Assembly: GCF_963678635.1 (NCBI RefSeq)
Contig: NC_087063.1
Coordinates: forward strand, 10,946,386-11,010,385
Origin: Symsagittifera roscoffensis
Taxonomy: Eukaryota > Xenacoelomorpha > Acoela > Convolutidae
Length of the DNA stretch: 64,000 nucleotides
Direction of reading: 5' to 3'
Below are positions 41,801 through 52,848 of the stretch, piece after piece (position 1 is the first letter of the stretch; each line of letters begins with the position of its first letter). The position numbers were made by a program, and so were the translations under genes. The notes beneath the pieces were generated by a model. The model was given only the letters and a program-made list of their open reading frames with translations, had not been told where the DNA came from and made no database searches.

Positions 41801-44376
41801 TACGAAATCACGTAATAATCACAGCATTGAATTTCGTCAGCTCTTCCATTTCAATCTGCAATCAAAAACATTATAGAACAGAACTTTGTAATTCTAAATG
41901 TATTCCTTCGGATTTCTCAAACACTGATTTTACTAAAATTATCCTATCAAATTCAGCCTTTATCTATTTTTTAATCCTTAACAGTAGCTTAATTAGTAAT
42001 CCTTCGGATCTCAAACTTATAAATAGTGTAAATATGTCAAGTAACCAAATCGTAGTAAATCCTTCCACTTCCGGGATACAGGTCTCTATCGATTTTCAAA
42101 TTTCATCAGAACACAAGAAGTTAGTAACTAAATTCCGAGAAAATCTCAAGTTACCCGAAAGACCTTTGGATTTAAATACATTATTCAATGCAAAATTGGT
42201 CGCTTTATTAACGGAAGATGATGAATTATTAAACCCAATTGTTAAAGCTCTACAGAAAAAAGTAGATAACATCAATGCAAATTCCCGTTATCTACACCAA
42301 TTTTCGAAAGAACTTCATGAATCCGACGGACTATTATATATGGATGGAAAACTAGTTATTCCGTTTACACTTAGAAACGCCGTTTTAAAAACATTACATG
42401 AATCTCACCCTGGCCAATTCGGTATGAAATACTTGGCACAATACATTTGGTGGCCACACATATATCGACAAATTTACTTCCACGGGATTAATTGCACACA
42501 ATGCACGCAAACCGGTAAGAACATAAAAAGCATCATTCCAACTTCACAAATTAGTGAACTTCCCACCTTATTTGAACCTAATGAGGAAATAAATCTTGAT
42601 TTTGCCGGCCCACTAGATAACAACTGGGGAAACAATAAATACATCTTATTGTGTATAGACCGTTTTTCAAAATTCCCTTCAGCAAAAATTACATCTTCAA
42701 CGTCATCAAACACAGTAATCGAATTTCTTCAAGATTATTTTTATCTCCATGGGATTCCAAAATCTATTCGGGTCGACCACGCATCCTGCTTTACTAGTCA
42801 GGATTTTAAATTATTTTGCAATTCTCTTAATATCAAACTAATATTCTGTACAGTTGGGGACCATCGTTCTAACGGGCTTGTAGAAAAACTTGTTCATACT
42901 GTAAAAATCAAATTATTAACAATGTCACTGGATCAACAAAAACCCACATTACAAACCGCCATTTCGAAAATCATTTGGAATCTACGATCTTCCTTCCAAT
43001 CTAAAATTAAATGCTCACCGTTCGAAATACACTTTAATAGAAAACCGAACACGATCTGGAAGCAATTGGCATCTAATAATTTATCCGGTGGATTTTTAGA
43101 CAAAGGGAAGTCGATCTTAAGCAGAGAAAGGGCCCTCGACTGGAACGCTGACGATCGGGTAGAGGACGGATACAAAGACTCCCTCATACCGAAAAAGAAC
43201 CAGTCACCATTGGAGAAAGGCTATGATTCAGACCTTCCCACTACTTCAAAAGCTCAATCAGCCCGAGTGTCCTTAAACAGTCCGTTTAAAGGTAAATTAC
43301 TACGGAAAACTAACAGAAGTATAAACGGAAATCCCTTCTATAAACAACTAGGTCAGAAAATAATAAACTCAACAAAATCCACGGTTGAATTATCCGACGG
43401 AAAAATTATTAGAAAATCGGACATCGCCATTCCAAAGTCTAAATCTTCTAGAATTCGTTCATTCAAAGGAAATATCTCCTTTCCTTTTTTCTCTAACGGT
43501 GATTTACAAGTAGGTCCAAGAAAGTCATACAAATCGAAGACACAACAGACGCGGAAACCAGACACTAAGTCAGGAAGACAAACAGTGTCGCTCACCCCGG
43601 TCACCACCAGATCTAGAGGAACGAACCAGCCTTCAAAATCCAACAAATCGAAGAAGAACCAAAATAAAGCCTCGACGTCGAATACTGGATACCTAGCAGG
43701 TGACGAATCAATGTTTATTCCGTCGGATACGTCGGACATTAGCGATTGGGAATGGATTGCGGGAGGTTTCCCATGTAGAGAAATGATCAGAAAACGCTTC
43801 ATTTCAGATAACGACAATTTTAAAAAAGAACCTACCTCATCATTAGACCCTAAAACATATCAAACTAATATAAAACCTGAGATTTTAGACGAACATTCTC
43901 AACCCTCGGACACAGCGGAATGCCCAATTAGTATGAAACCTGCACTTCAAACTACCTCACATCCACCTGACGAACCTTCTACGGCTACGACTACGGAGCC
44001 GCCAAACATTCCTTCGGATTGGACAAAACCATTGGTGGGAGAAAAACCGGTCGATTTCCCAGTTTTCGAAATAGAGGACTCCTCAGACGAAATTGGAACC
44101 AGCGAGGATAGACATCCTAAGGAAACTAATACCACCGGTAACGAACTTATTTTAAGACGTTCAAGCCGAAATGTTGGCCCCCCTAAATTCTATGGTAAGC
44201 GATATTTCATAGATATTATAGATGAGCTAGAAAACCAACCAGGCTCTGCTATTAATCCTATATCTCTGGACGAGGATGACAGCTCGAGCTCCCCACACAA
44301 ACTTTCAGAGAGAATCCCTTGGATAATCAGACCAACATTTGCAACACACTACCGGAAGACAGTACACCGGACCTAG
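38707..44376 (+). CDS. Gag-Pol polyprotein of the Ty3/gypsy-type element (1889 codons)
   Basis: Uninterrupted frame. Approximate residue positions: gag capsid-like region 80-260; two zinc knuckles 267-304 (CMKCGG... and CTTCKYRGHFTRLC); aspartic protease at about 395 with DSAS in place of the more usual D(S/T)G; reverse transcriptase 550-760 with YLDD at about 711; RNase H from about 850 (TDAS, then TDHKALL); integrase zinc finger HxxxH..CxxC about 1235-1280; integrase catalytic D at 42598, D at 42775, E at 42883, spacing D58D35E. A C-terminal extension of about 450 residues, rich in Ser, Pro and acidic residues, includes LRRSSRNVGPPKFYG. Products act in reverse transcription and chromosomal insertion of the element. 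Confidence 0.96.
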   Translation: MAEPHCGPTNSLGRVERSIPASDNRKREYRHRKSLESNGTISPTSPTLENPPENESDAQKTSRIERNIQEQNRFDDEEMASIKLETKKFNGMRLEEADKKLRSILYLALGNEGKKIFGQKFTRVKVLQISFKEFWDNLSTAFVRKTNITFERHKLLNRKQRDRESLEQFWGALAEIAKRCNIPTGEDEWIRDIFINNMKNSDIQRKLLTETLPPLEALNVALIDEKGITNHIKMKSTFKSSGYSSNKSFNHFNKKREPTLNIERNNTCMKCGGSFTKGHLAVCPAKDTTCTTCKYRGHFTRLCKSRRKNVNIVDSQIVNNTDHHYPSEQPDVHIDHANRECCGVINAWSESGQSDNDDYSVLNVTTIYDDQGKEMKKLLNIGLGNENQVILNIQVDSASPVSFLKQNVLHELRLRDPYVKIYPVDKATKELYCGFTNNAINITGKVIVPIFSNGWSHKECHFFLTQGHERNILGNDNLPKVGIEVSQKQYATLTNKRTCKFINSVTSLDIDNEIEMIGKTFKQLFLRIGKIKNQTKITHFHEPLKPIQLKGRRVPLHLLDSVKTELYRLKSEGHIKKLENCDEDRFISPIVITCKKDKSIKLALDSKFINKQIYKNKYQMPNIHELVDNVAAQISDNSAGEVWFTNLDLKNAYSQLALDNFTSSQCNFSLVGGDITGTYQFLTGFYGLGDMPNEFQRVMDSTLGNIPFTNCYLDDILVASKGSFNDHKKIVYKILSTLDTYNFAVKWSKCKFFQKEIEWLGFKMSKSGIAPLFDKTKAIKDIPTPKNLKELRSFFGSTNQYIKFVPNLASLGSPLRPLLIKKSIFLWNEDHSKAFVKIKSEIVNLTENTHFDVKKPTRVKTDASHNGLGASLEQLHEKVWKTVSFASRFLNPHESKYSTNELELLGVVWAVEHYKNYLYGSEFEIITDHKALLSALSPNHGNKTYHSRLTRWVDRLLPFNFTIKHLAGKDMGFTDLISRTPWGKAIPSSHYDKEFVVATTKKIYSALNPSDNENPLRNSINSISENSHYMKLRNHVIITALNFVSSSISICNQKHYRTELCNSKCIPSDFSNTDFTKIILSNSAFIYFLILNSSLISNPSDLKLINSVNMSSNQIVVNPSTSGIQVSIDFQISSEHKKLVTKFRENLKLPERPLDLNTLFNAKLVALLTEDDELLNPIVKALQKKVDNINANSRYLHQFSKELHESDGLLYMDGKLVIPFTLRNAVLKTLHESHPGQFGMKYLAQYIWWPHIYRQIYFHGINCTQCTQTGKNIKSIIPTSQISELPTLFEPNEEINLDFAGPLDNNWGNNKYILLCIDRFSKFPSAKITSSTSSNTVIEFLQDYFYLHGIPKSIRVDHASCFTSQDFKLFCNSLNIKLIFCTVGDHRSNGLVEKLVHTVKIKLLTMSLDQQKPTLQTAISKIIWNLRSSFQSKIKCSPFEIHFNRKPNTIWKQLASNNLSGGFLDKGKSILSRERALDWNADDRVEDGYKDSLIPKKNQSPLEKGYDSDLPTTSKAQSARVSLNSPFKGKLLRKTNRSINGNPFYKQLGQKIINSTKSTVELSDGKIIRKSDIAIPKSKSSRIRSFKGNISFPFFSNGDLQVGPRKSYKSKTQQTRKPDTKSGRQTVSLTPVTTRSRGTNQPSKSNKSKKNQNKASTSNTGYLAGDESMFIPSDTSDISDWEWIAGGFPCREMIRKRFISDNDNFKKEPTSSLDPKTYQTNIKPEILDEHSQPSDTAECPISMKPALQTTSHPPDEPSTATTTEPPNIPSDWTKPLVGEKPVDFPVFEIEDSSDEIGTSEDRHPKETNTTGNELILRRSSRNVGPPKFYGKRYFIDIIDELENQPGSAINPISLDEDDSSSSPHKLSERIPWIIRPTFATHYRKTVHRT

Positions 44377-44522
44377 CTTACACCCAATCTCCTGATCGAT
44401 TCTCCATCGCCTCTACTGACGATTCTCTGAGAGATGCCGTGAACTGTTTTGCAAATTACATCGACTTACATAGTGAAATTTTCAACGCCGAGCTGGAAAA
44501 ATTTATGGAAGGAGACAGCTAA
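44319..44522 (+). CDS. Likely displaced C-terminus of the gag-pol frame
   Basis: Overlaps the end of the main frame in the -1 register and runs on for about 50 codons past its stop (contains DSTPDLAYTQSPDRF and a final EKFMEGDS). It is acidic, like the preceding tail, so it may be the original C-terminus separated by a one-base shift near 44310. It could also be a separate short frame or noise. Confidence 0.45.
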   Translation: MDNQTNICNTLPEDSTPDLAYTQSPDRFSIASTDDSLRDAVNCFANYIDLHSEIFNAELEKFMEGDS

Positions 44523-44809
44523 ACTCAATGAAATTTTAAAACTCACATTTAGTCATTTATAATCTGTACTAGTATTTTGTCTAAAGCGCAATTAGTGCTT
44601 ACTTAGCTGTAACTACGGATTACAATCCGCCGGATTTAGGAAATTTATTATCCTCTATAATTTAGTCATTCCTTTGGAGCATCAAAATGACATTTGTTAT
44701 ACTGTGCAGTATTGAAAATTTCATTTTGTCGGACTTCTCGAGAGGGAGAAAAAGGGATTGATAACATGTTAGGTATCATGGCGCTTAGTAACTTAAATTT
44801 TTTCCCACT

Positions 44810-44817
44810 AAGGGGAA
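44810..44817 (+). promoter_or_regulatory. Polypurine tract
   Basis: AAGGGGAA directly before the TGTTG of the 3' LTR, the expected place for the plus-strand primer of an LTR retrotransposon. Confidence 0.8.
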
Positions 44818-44856
44818 TGTTGTGATTCTTACCATTTGTTTTATTTCACTAATTAC
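44818..44856 (+). repeat. 3' LTR, first 39 bp before the gap
   Basis: Identical to 38447-38485 over its visible length. The remainder is replaced by N. Confidence 0.9.
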
Positions 44857-45056
44857 NNNNNNNNNNNNNNNNNNNNNNNNNNNNNNNNNNNNNNNNNNNN
44901 NNNNNNNNNNNNNNNNNNNNNNNNNNNNNNNNNNNNNNNNNNNNNNNNNNNNNNNNNNNNNNNNNNNNNNNNNNNNNNNNNNNNNNNNNNNNNNNNNNNN
45001 NNNNNNNNNNNNNNNNNNNNNNNNNNNNNNNNNNNNNNNNNNNNNNNNNNNNNNNN
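44857..45056. other. Assembly gap (200 N)
   Basis: Begins inside the 3' LTR, as expected when an assembler cannot place the second of two near-identical LTRs. The distance across it is not reliable. Confidence 0.99.
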
Positions 45057-45250
45057 CCTGGCCATGGAAACGTGCTTACTTCTAAAGTGCGTGTTTTTTG
45101 GTAGTAGCCTTTAAGCTGAAACAAGATCGTGATGTCCCTTGTCTTATGTGAACTGAATTGGCTCCAACAGATTGAGTTACATAAAGAGGTAGTGTTCGTG
45201 ACCCTTGAGCCAATGTTTTAGGGCCTATTTCTCTTAACTTTTTATGTGAC
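45057..45250. repeat. Dispersed repeat, also at 60571-60750
   Basis: Shares with the right-hand copy TAGCCTTTAAGCTG-AACAAG, AATTGGCTCC, TAGTGT..GTGAC.CTTGAGCCAA and AGGGCCTATTT, in order and on the same strand. No terminal structure is visible. Confidence 0.75.
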
Positions 45251-45982
45251 AAATATAATGACAAGAAGAAAAAACCAAACACAAAATTTGAACCGAAAAC
45301 ACTAAAAATAAGTATGAAACATAAATACCTCCCCAGAAGAGATGTTACCTGGTTTCACTTTTTTTTTTGCTCCATATACTAATTTGTATCGCATTTTATT
45401 ATAAAGATCAACTGTAGTTTTTTTTGTACCGGTTCAGTAGGGTGACTGGAGGTTTTAAGCACTTTAATGCTATTTTTTAATCAATCAAGAAGGGTCGGGT
45501 TATTGAAGGAAAGGACCTACTCAGCAATCCTTGTTGCTAGAAGGGTCTCAAACACGACAACAACCGACTGATTGGTATCCTTAAACGATTTTGTATCATT
45601 TTGTAAAAATGAAAAACGACATCAGATATTCGAGTGCACGACAGTGACTGCACTGAAGTGACTTCCCTCTGATTTGCGAAATTCCGAAAAAGCACCTTAA
45701 TTTGGATACTGACCAGACCCGTAGGAGTGAAATATTTTCAGTAATACTAGTTACTCTTTTTTTAATTCTACTTGTATGAAATATCTCATTCCATTTTTAA
45801 CAAACCAACCATTTACAGATAAATTTTATAGTCAAGTTAATGATGTTTTGACCCCACTAGAAAACGCAAGTTTTGAGATATCTTGATTTTGTGTACTGGT
45901 AGAAAGCGCTATCTTCATGAATGAGTTACATCGTAGCCTATTTGAAAAACTGAGAAAAGCAACCGGATAAAATCTCCATGTC
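45251..45982. other. Unassigned stretch
   Basis: No gene or clear repeat was seen between the dispersed repeat and the duplicated block. Confidence 0.5.
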
Positions 45983-46609
45983 TTTTGAAGGAAGTCAATT
46001 TTGTGATGCAAGTTTTTACAATTTTTGACACCTAAAACACCACTCAGAAAGAGAGTTTTTCAAAAAAAATTTTTGTCATCTCGACAAAATTTACTGAACT
46101 AATTTTTTGTGTGGTGAATTGACGGAGTTTACAACCCGTTTAACAGCAACCTTTTACGTACGTCCTAGAGAAAATGGAATATAACCCAGCGAACGGATCC
46201 AGTTTTTCTTAGTACCATTAGATCAAAAACTTAGAGCACTTTTATACAAGATAAATGTTTTTTGGAAAGTTTGACGGTACAAATGTTGTAATAATTTTTA
46301 GACAACAACACGAGCTTTGAAGATACACCATTCCCGGTCCAGAGAAACTTTTTTGAAAAAGTCTTTACGCCCCTCCAAAAGTCTTGAAACTGTCAACTAA
46401 AGCCATTTTTGGCTGTTTTCTGTCAAACAGGAAGGGTAGAGAACTTGGAATAAATTATTTGAATGATAATTCATTTTGCTCCCAGTTTGGCAGATAAACG
46501 CCTAATTTGGAAACAGAGGGGTAGAAAACAATTAAAAGACCCTTCCCAGTTTGTTTATTTTAACATCAAAAGCTATAGGATGGCAACCGGAAGTGTACCA
46601 AAAGCGCCA

Positions 46610-46985
46610 CTCTGGAAGGTTCCTTGTTTCGCTTATACGGAAGGGTCCGTATTTTGCCAATCAGGTAAAGTCCCAATTTCGCCAGTCCAGAAGAATCCCC
46701 TTTTCTGCATGCCGGAAGAGTCTCAACTGCGAAGGGTCCCTAATTTGCCAATCTGAAACGATCCTGAATTCGCCAATCAGGAAGGGTCCCAATTTCGCCC
46801 TTATGGAAGAGCTCCAATGGCACCAATCTTGAAGAGTCTATTTTTCGCCAATCCAGAAGAGTCCTTATTTCGACAATCCGGAAGATTCCCCATTTCAGCA
46901 ACCCACAAGGGTTTCGAAAACGCTAATCCGGAAGGGCCCCTACTTCGTCAACCGGGAAAGGTTCCGTTTTCTCCGAACCAGAACG
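46610..46985. repeat. 25-bp minisatellite, array in A1
   Basis: The GGAAG-like anchor falls at 46639, 46664, 46689, 46714, then (after a slip) 46780, 46805, 46830, 46855, 46880, 46905, 46930, 46955 and 46980, that is every 25 bp. Unit: CCGGAAGRGTCCC, one variable base, ATTTCGCCAAT. The unit contains no stop trinucleotide on either strand, which explains the long open frames here. Confidence 0.9.
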
Positions 46986-48228
46986 GTCAGTTAAGAATTT
47001 TGTTACCGTACACAAACGGGTATGTTGATCCGGAAGTGTAGGAAAAAAGCTGAAAATAAAAGAAGAATTGTGAATTCAATGGACATCTACTTGATTAACT
47101 AAAAACTGCTTTCAAGTATTGTCTGTTCAGTGCTGCAATGAACGTTCGAGTTTCAAAGAATAAACCATTGATTAGTAATTTTCTATTTGATTAAATTTCT
47201 TCTCTTTTTTTTCCAAAAACCTGATACCTTACATTTCATCTTTAAAACTCATATGAAATCAACAACTGTGCCACCGTTCTATTAGACAACAATTTAATTG
47301 CTGCTGCGCATAAATTGAATATACGCGATATTGAGCTATAACTTCGTCAACTTCGCGGTCTCTTGGAAATTTACCTCTATAACCTTATCGTGTTGTGCTG
47401 GTGCTAATAATAAGTATTTCAAAACGGCCGCTAAGTTACTTAAGTGAGCGATATAAGGTGATGAAGAAGGATGAGTCTAAATAAACCACGGATACCTAAG
47501 TTAATTGATAGCTCTAAAAAATCACACCAAATCAGAAATGATCCTCAAGATGAGAAAAGAACGGAATATCGATGAAACGAGAACGAGACGACTAGCAAGC
47601 GGATTTTGAAGGAAGTCACTTTTGTGATGCAAGTTTTCACAATTTTTGAGACCTAAAACACCACTCAGAAAGAAAGTTTTTCAAAATTTTTTTTTCATCT
47701 CGATAAAATTTACTGAACTAATTTTTTGTGTGGTGAATTGACGGAGTTTACAACCCGTTTAACAGCAACCTCTTACGTAAGTCCTAGAGAAAATGGAATA
47801 TAACCCAGCGAACGGATCCAGTTTTTCTTAGTACCATTAGATCAAAAACTTAGAGCACTTTTATACAACATAAATGTTTTTTGGAAAGTTTGACGGTACA
47901 AATGTTGTAATAATTTTTAGACAACAACACGAGCTTTGAGGATACACCGTTCCCGGTCCAGAGAAACTTTTTTGAAAAAGTCTTTACGCCCCTCCAAAAG
48001 TCTTGAAACTGTCAACTAAAGCCATTTTAGGCTGTTTTCTGTCAAACAGGAAGGGTAGAGAACTTGGAATAAAACATTTGAATGATAATTCACTTTGCTC
48101 CCAGTTTGGCAGATAAACGCCTAATTTGGAAACAGAGGGGTAGAAAACAATTAAAAGGCCCTTCCCAGTTTGTTTATTTTAACATCAAAAGCTATAGGAT
48201 GGCAACCGGAAGTGTACCAAAAGCGCCA

Positions 48229-48604
48229 CTCTGGAAGGTTCCTTGTTTCGCTTATACGGAAGTGTCCGTATTTTGCCAATCAGGAAAATTCCCAATTTCG
48301 CCAGTCCAGAAAAATCCCCTTTTCTGCATTCCGGAAGAGTCTCAACTGCGAAGGGTCCCTAATTTGCCAATCTGAAACGATCCTGAATTCGCCAATCAGG
48401 AAGGATCCCAATTTCGCCCTTATGGAAGAGCTCCAATGGCACCAATCTTGAAGAGTCTATTTTTCGCCAATCCAGAAGAGTCCTTATTTCGACAATCCGG
48501 AAGAGTCCCCATTTCAGCAACCCACAAGGGTTTCGAAAACGCTAATCCGGAAGAGCCCCTACTTCGTCAACCGGGAAAGGTTCCGTTTTCTCCGAACCAG
48601 AACG
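48229..48604. repeat. 25-bp minisatellite, array in A2
   Basis: Same length and unit order as the A1 array, with a few substitutions. Confidence 0.9.
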
Positions 48605-49156
48605 GTCAGTTAAGAATTTTGTTACCGTACACAAACGGGTATGTTGATCCGGAAGTGTAAGAAAAAAGCTGAAAATAAACGAAGAATTGTGAATTCAATG
48701 GACATCTACTTGATTAACTAAAAACTGCTTTCAAGTATTGTCTGTTCAGTGCTGCAATGAACGTTCGAGTTTCAAAGAATAAACCATTGATTAGTAATTT
48801 TCTATTTGATTAAATTTCTTCTATTTTTTTCCAAAAACCTGATACCTTACATTTCATCCTTAAAACTCATTTGAAATCAACAACTCTGCCACCGTTCTAT
48901 TAGACAACAATTTAATTGCTGCTGCGCATAATTTGAATATTCGCGATATTGAGCTATAACTTCGTCAACTTCGCGGTCTCTTGGAAATTTTCCTCTATAA
49001 CCTTATCGTGTTGTGCTGGTGCTAATAATAAGTATTTCGAAACGGCCGCTAAGTTACTTAAGTGAGCGATATAAGGTGATGAAGAAGGATGAGTCTAAAT
49101 AAACCATGGATACCTAAATTAATTGATAGCTCACACCAAATCACACCAAATCAGAA

Positions 49157-49450
49157 ATGATCCTCAAGATGAGAAAAGAACGGAATATCGATGAAACGAG
49201 AACGAGACGACTAGCAAGCGAATCGACTCTTGTAGAGAAAGGAAATATGTTGCAACTTCAACAAGAACAGATTGAGAGATGTCGGAACTGTGCTACATCT
49301 CACTTGACTCCCTGCGATAGAGAGTTCAACCACGGACTCCACGATAATCCAAGAAGCGTCGCACAAAGTGGTAACATTTATATCATTCTTGTAGACACTG
49401 AAGATCACTCTGCACAAATTGTGCTCACTCCTGATAGGAACAGGGGCTGA
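49157..49450 (+). CDS. Doubtful small ORF in the duplicated block
   Basis: 97 codons from MILKMRKERNIDETRT; contains QQEQIERCRNC and ends near LVDTEDHSAQIVLTPDRN. A near-identical frame lies at 53677-54003. Because the whole block is duplicated with very few changes, retention in both copies is not evidence of selection. I recognise no domain. Confidence 0.2.
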   Translation: MILKMRKERNIDETRTRRLASESTLVEKGNMLQLQQEQIERCRNCATSHLTPCDREFNHGLHDNPRSVAQSGNIYIILVDTEDHSAQIVLTPDRNRG

Positions 49451-49734
49451 TGATGAAACGGTCAGCATGCAGAAGTCAAAAATGAAGAGAGAATTGGGAA
49501 GACTATATGTCAGAAAGAAAACTCGACCCTTCGAATCACGAAGAGTAACAACTGGAATTGGCATCAACGTTCTTTTTGAACAATAAGTGCGGCTTAAAAT
49601 GACATGCAGAAATTCACCAATTTTTAAATAACTAATGCATTGCTTAACCATAGTGGCGTGACCATTAATTCAGCGACCGAGCCAGACCTGACACTGAAGG
49701 AGGTGGAAGCAGAATACGAGAAACCATCAAAGTA

Positions 49735-50150
49735 GGGTCCCAATTTCGCCAATCCAGAAGAAACTCTATTTCACCACTCCGAAAGGCTCCCAGTTTCGCC
49801 AATCAGCAAAAGTCCCAATTTCTCCAATCCGTAAGGGTCCCGATCCGGAAGGGTCCTCAATTAGCCAATCTGGAAGTGTCCCTATTTCCCCAGTCCAGAA
49901 GGGTCTCGACTTAGCCAACCCGGAAGGCCTCTCAAACGCCTTTCTTGAATGGTCTATGAATCGCAAATTCGGACGTATTTCATTTCGCCCTTCCGGAAGA
50001 GTCCCCAACTCGCCTACTGGGCAGAGTCTTGAAAAAGACAATCCGTGAGGGATCCTGTTTTGTCGATCTGCAGATTACGCTATCCGGAAGGATTTCTATT
50101 TAACCAATCTGGAAGGGTCCCAATTTCGTCGAACCAGAAAAGTAAGAAAA
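49735..50150. repeat. 25-bp minisatellite, array in B1
   Basis: More diverged units of the same repeat (AGGGTCCCAATTTCGCCAAT, GGTCCCGATCCGGAAGG, and so on). It is followed, like the A arrays, by GAACCAGAA, then an ACTGTAC-CAAAACGGG block. Confidence 0.85.
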
Positions 50151-51607
50151 TCGGCTCGACTTTTTACTGTACCAAAACGGGAACGTCGATCCGGAATTTA
50201 AAAAAAAGACCCTTCGTCTTACGATAAGCCGAATGTCGCTGCATCTGGGAGCGCAGACTCAACACTTAAAGTCAATGTATTAGGAAAATATAGGAAACCA
50301 AAAACATAAGCAAAGCAAAAATGACAAGAAAATTGTGAATGCTTATATGACTTGTCCGTAAATAAACAAAGAGGATAAGATAAATTGAGAATAAGTTTTA
50401 AGAATAAGTTTTAAGAATAAGTTAAATTGAGACCCAGAGATTTGCAACTCTCAATCAAAACATCAATAGATATGCTATTGATATCCTTTGAAAAAGCAAG
50501 TCAAGGATACCTAAGTTGAGTGATAGCTCTAGGAAATTCATACCAGAACAGAAAAGAACCTCAAGGAGCAACGTTTTTGTGGCTAGAAGCCGACAGGCTC
50601 GAAGAAAAAAGGAGACAAAATTTCGGGGGAAACGATTGAAACCAGCAGTCAGAAGATTTCTGAAGACGAGGATAAACCAATCATACTTGAAGCAGAGATA
50701 GACCAGATCCTAGTCAACGACGAAGGTGGTGAAGAATATAGAATTGATGAAACCAGGAAGTGTTGCTATTCTCATTCTAAGCCTTCCCGATCCAAGGAAT
50801 AGGCATGGTAACAATTGTAAGAAAACTATCTTTTCTTCCTATTGTCGTTTTTTATAACAGTCGTCGTTCTGATTTTCACAGTTTCAGTTGTCGCGAGAAC
50901 TCTGATTGTTACTTATCTTGCACGTCCAATTCAAAAAAGATAAAAACTCATGACTTTAAATACCTCCACTGTTCGACTCATAATACAAAAAACAAGTGTT
51001 AAGTTCGAAGTATCGTACTCTTCTTTTCAAATAAAACGAAATGCAATCTGTTCGAATGGCACAAAAAGCAATTGACGCTAGCCAATTGTTATAGGATTTA
51101 ACTTCACTTTCCGTCGATGTATTTTCTCTGGGTGAGCGTTGTTACACAATCTTGGACAAATATAATTTATTTCTAAAATAACGTTTACAAAAATCACCAA
51201 TCACAATCAAGCATGTTATTACATACGTAACAAATATATCATTATTTGAACCAGTTGCTTGTTGTTTTTTGGTCTTTTTGAATGAAACCATTAAATTTTT
51301 GATTTTTTTCATTGTATTTTCGAATTTACCAAATGAATCTTAAAATAAAATTTTCACAATTTTAATTCATTTTGCATTCATAAATCTTAAACAACGTGCA
51401 GCGCCTATTTCAATGCTAAGAAAAAAAACATGTACTATGTAGTAACGCTCATTGGTTTGTAAAAAAAATAGTCAAATAAAATGGGCCAACCCGTCATGCA
51501 ACGATACGTGCTCAGGTTGGATAGGGCCGTACCAACGCTATATAAATACATCGGCAAAATTTTATGAATAAATCAAGTCGATTTTAATGCATCCAAAGAA
51601 TTGACAA

Positions 51608-52497
51608 TTAAAATCTACCTTCCTCGATTTTAGCACAGAAAGAAATGTCTATGTTGGATATATTTTTAAGTTTTTCGCATCCCCTAAGACAGAGGATTGC
51701 ACTCCTCATATGTGCAAAACTTATTTTTGTTCTTATAAAGTTCATTGTGTCCGGGAATGATTCGTTCCGTTTTCCTTTAGTTTCACTGTTAGCTCCTGCA
51801 CGGTTTGTTTAGAGCCTGGTGCTGCTCCACCGGTAAACTCAAAAACTAGTGGAATAAAGCTGCTGTGTTCCACATCCAGAATTCTTTGTTGGTATGTTTT
51901 GACACTCTCATGATATTTTCAGGCGTCAGATATAGTCTTAGGGCAGAATTTAGCATGGGGTTAAAAAAATTTACTTCGAAAATTTTTTGGATGAATCGGA
52001 CTCCCCAGAGTCCATTTGCCTTGATGTCCAGTCGAGCGTCATCTTCAGTGGTGGTTGTTTTGTTGTGAAAGCTTTTGCCTTCCAACGGTTTATGTTTCGG
52101 CTCTCTTTCAACATCATGGCATACTTCGTCCAGGAGTGTCTCAAAGGTATCGCGAATTTAATTATGTCGTAGGTGAAACATCCACCTTTGTGACAGTGTA
52201 GAGAGTGGGTCAGTGAGAACGGTTGTACACATGGGCATGTATGTTGAGTGTTTGGTGGTTTCCATCAATATCTCAGATGTAATCCATCTTAAAATCTGAT
52301 TTGTTGAGGCAAAAATTTTATTTTTTAAGGTTAGCACGCTGAGCCAATTTCTGTGACGCTAGACTTGCCGTCCGTTTTTTTCTGAAGCGCAATTTTCCAT
52401 AATTTTTGCCTTTTTTGAGAGTGTGATATTCTGTCTCTCATTGTTGATGTTTCTATTCATCAGAGTTTGTGCGGTTTCAGCTATTTCTGGTTCACTG
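51608..52497 (-). pseudogene. Duplicated C-terminal end of the reverse-transcriptase element
   Basis: Copy, 4585 bp away, of the end of the element at 56193-58800. In order on the - strand: HSLHCHKGGCFTYDII (zinc-binding-like), ARLDIKANGLWG and KIFEVNFFNPMLNSAL, then SFIPLVFEFTGG, then ISFAHMRSAILCLRGCEK and a TAA at 51610-51608. At least two frameshifts separate these pieces, the same ones as in the other copy, so decay preceded duplication. No polymerase domain is present in this copy. Confidence 0.75.
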
Positions 52498-52848
52498 TTT
52501 TGGAAAGTTTGACGGTACAAATGTTGTAATAATTTTTAGACAACAACACGAGCTTTGAGGATACACCGTTCCCGGTCCAGAGAAACTTTTTTGAAAAAGT
52601 CTTAACGCCCCTCCAAAAGTCTTGAAACTGTCAACTAAAGCCATTTTAGGCTGTTTTCTGTCAAACAGGAAGGGTAGAGAACTTGGAATAAATAATTTGA
52701 ATGATAATTCACTTTGCTCCCAGTTTGGCAGATAAACGCCTAATTTGGAAACAGAGGGTAGAAAACAATTAAAAGACCCTTCCCAGTTTGTTTATTTTAA
52801 CATCAAAAGCTATAGGATGGCAACCGGAAGTGTACCAAAAGCGCCACT

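Larger units (their letters stand above)
38447..45056 (+). mobile_element. Ty3/gypsy-type LTR retrotransposon
   Basis: The first 39 bases at 38447 (TGTTGTGATTCTTACC onward) recur identically at 44818-44856, where the 3' LTR enters a gap. A purine tract precedes the second copy. Between them lies one long gag-pol frame in the order nucleocapsid, protease, RT, RNase H, integrase, which is the Ty3/gypsy order. No envelope gene is seen. The element is nearly intact, so it is probably a young copy. The right end is hidden in the gap, so LTR divergence and target duplication cannot be read. Confidence 0.95.

Noticed and set aside
43353-43817. Minus-strand frame of 154 codons inside the retrotransposon
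   Set aside because: Shadow of the gag-pol frame.
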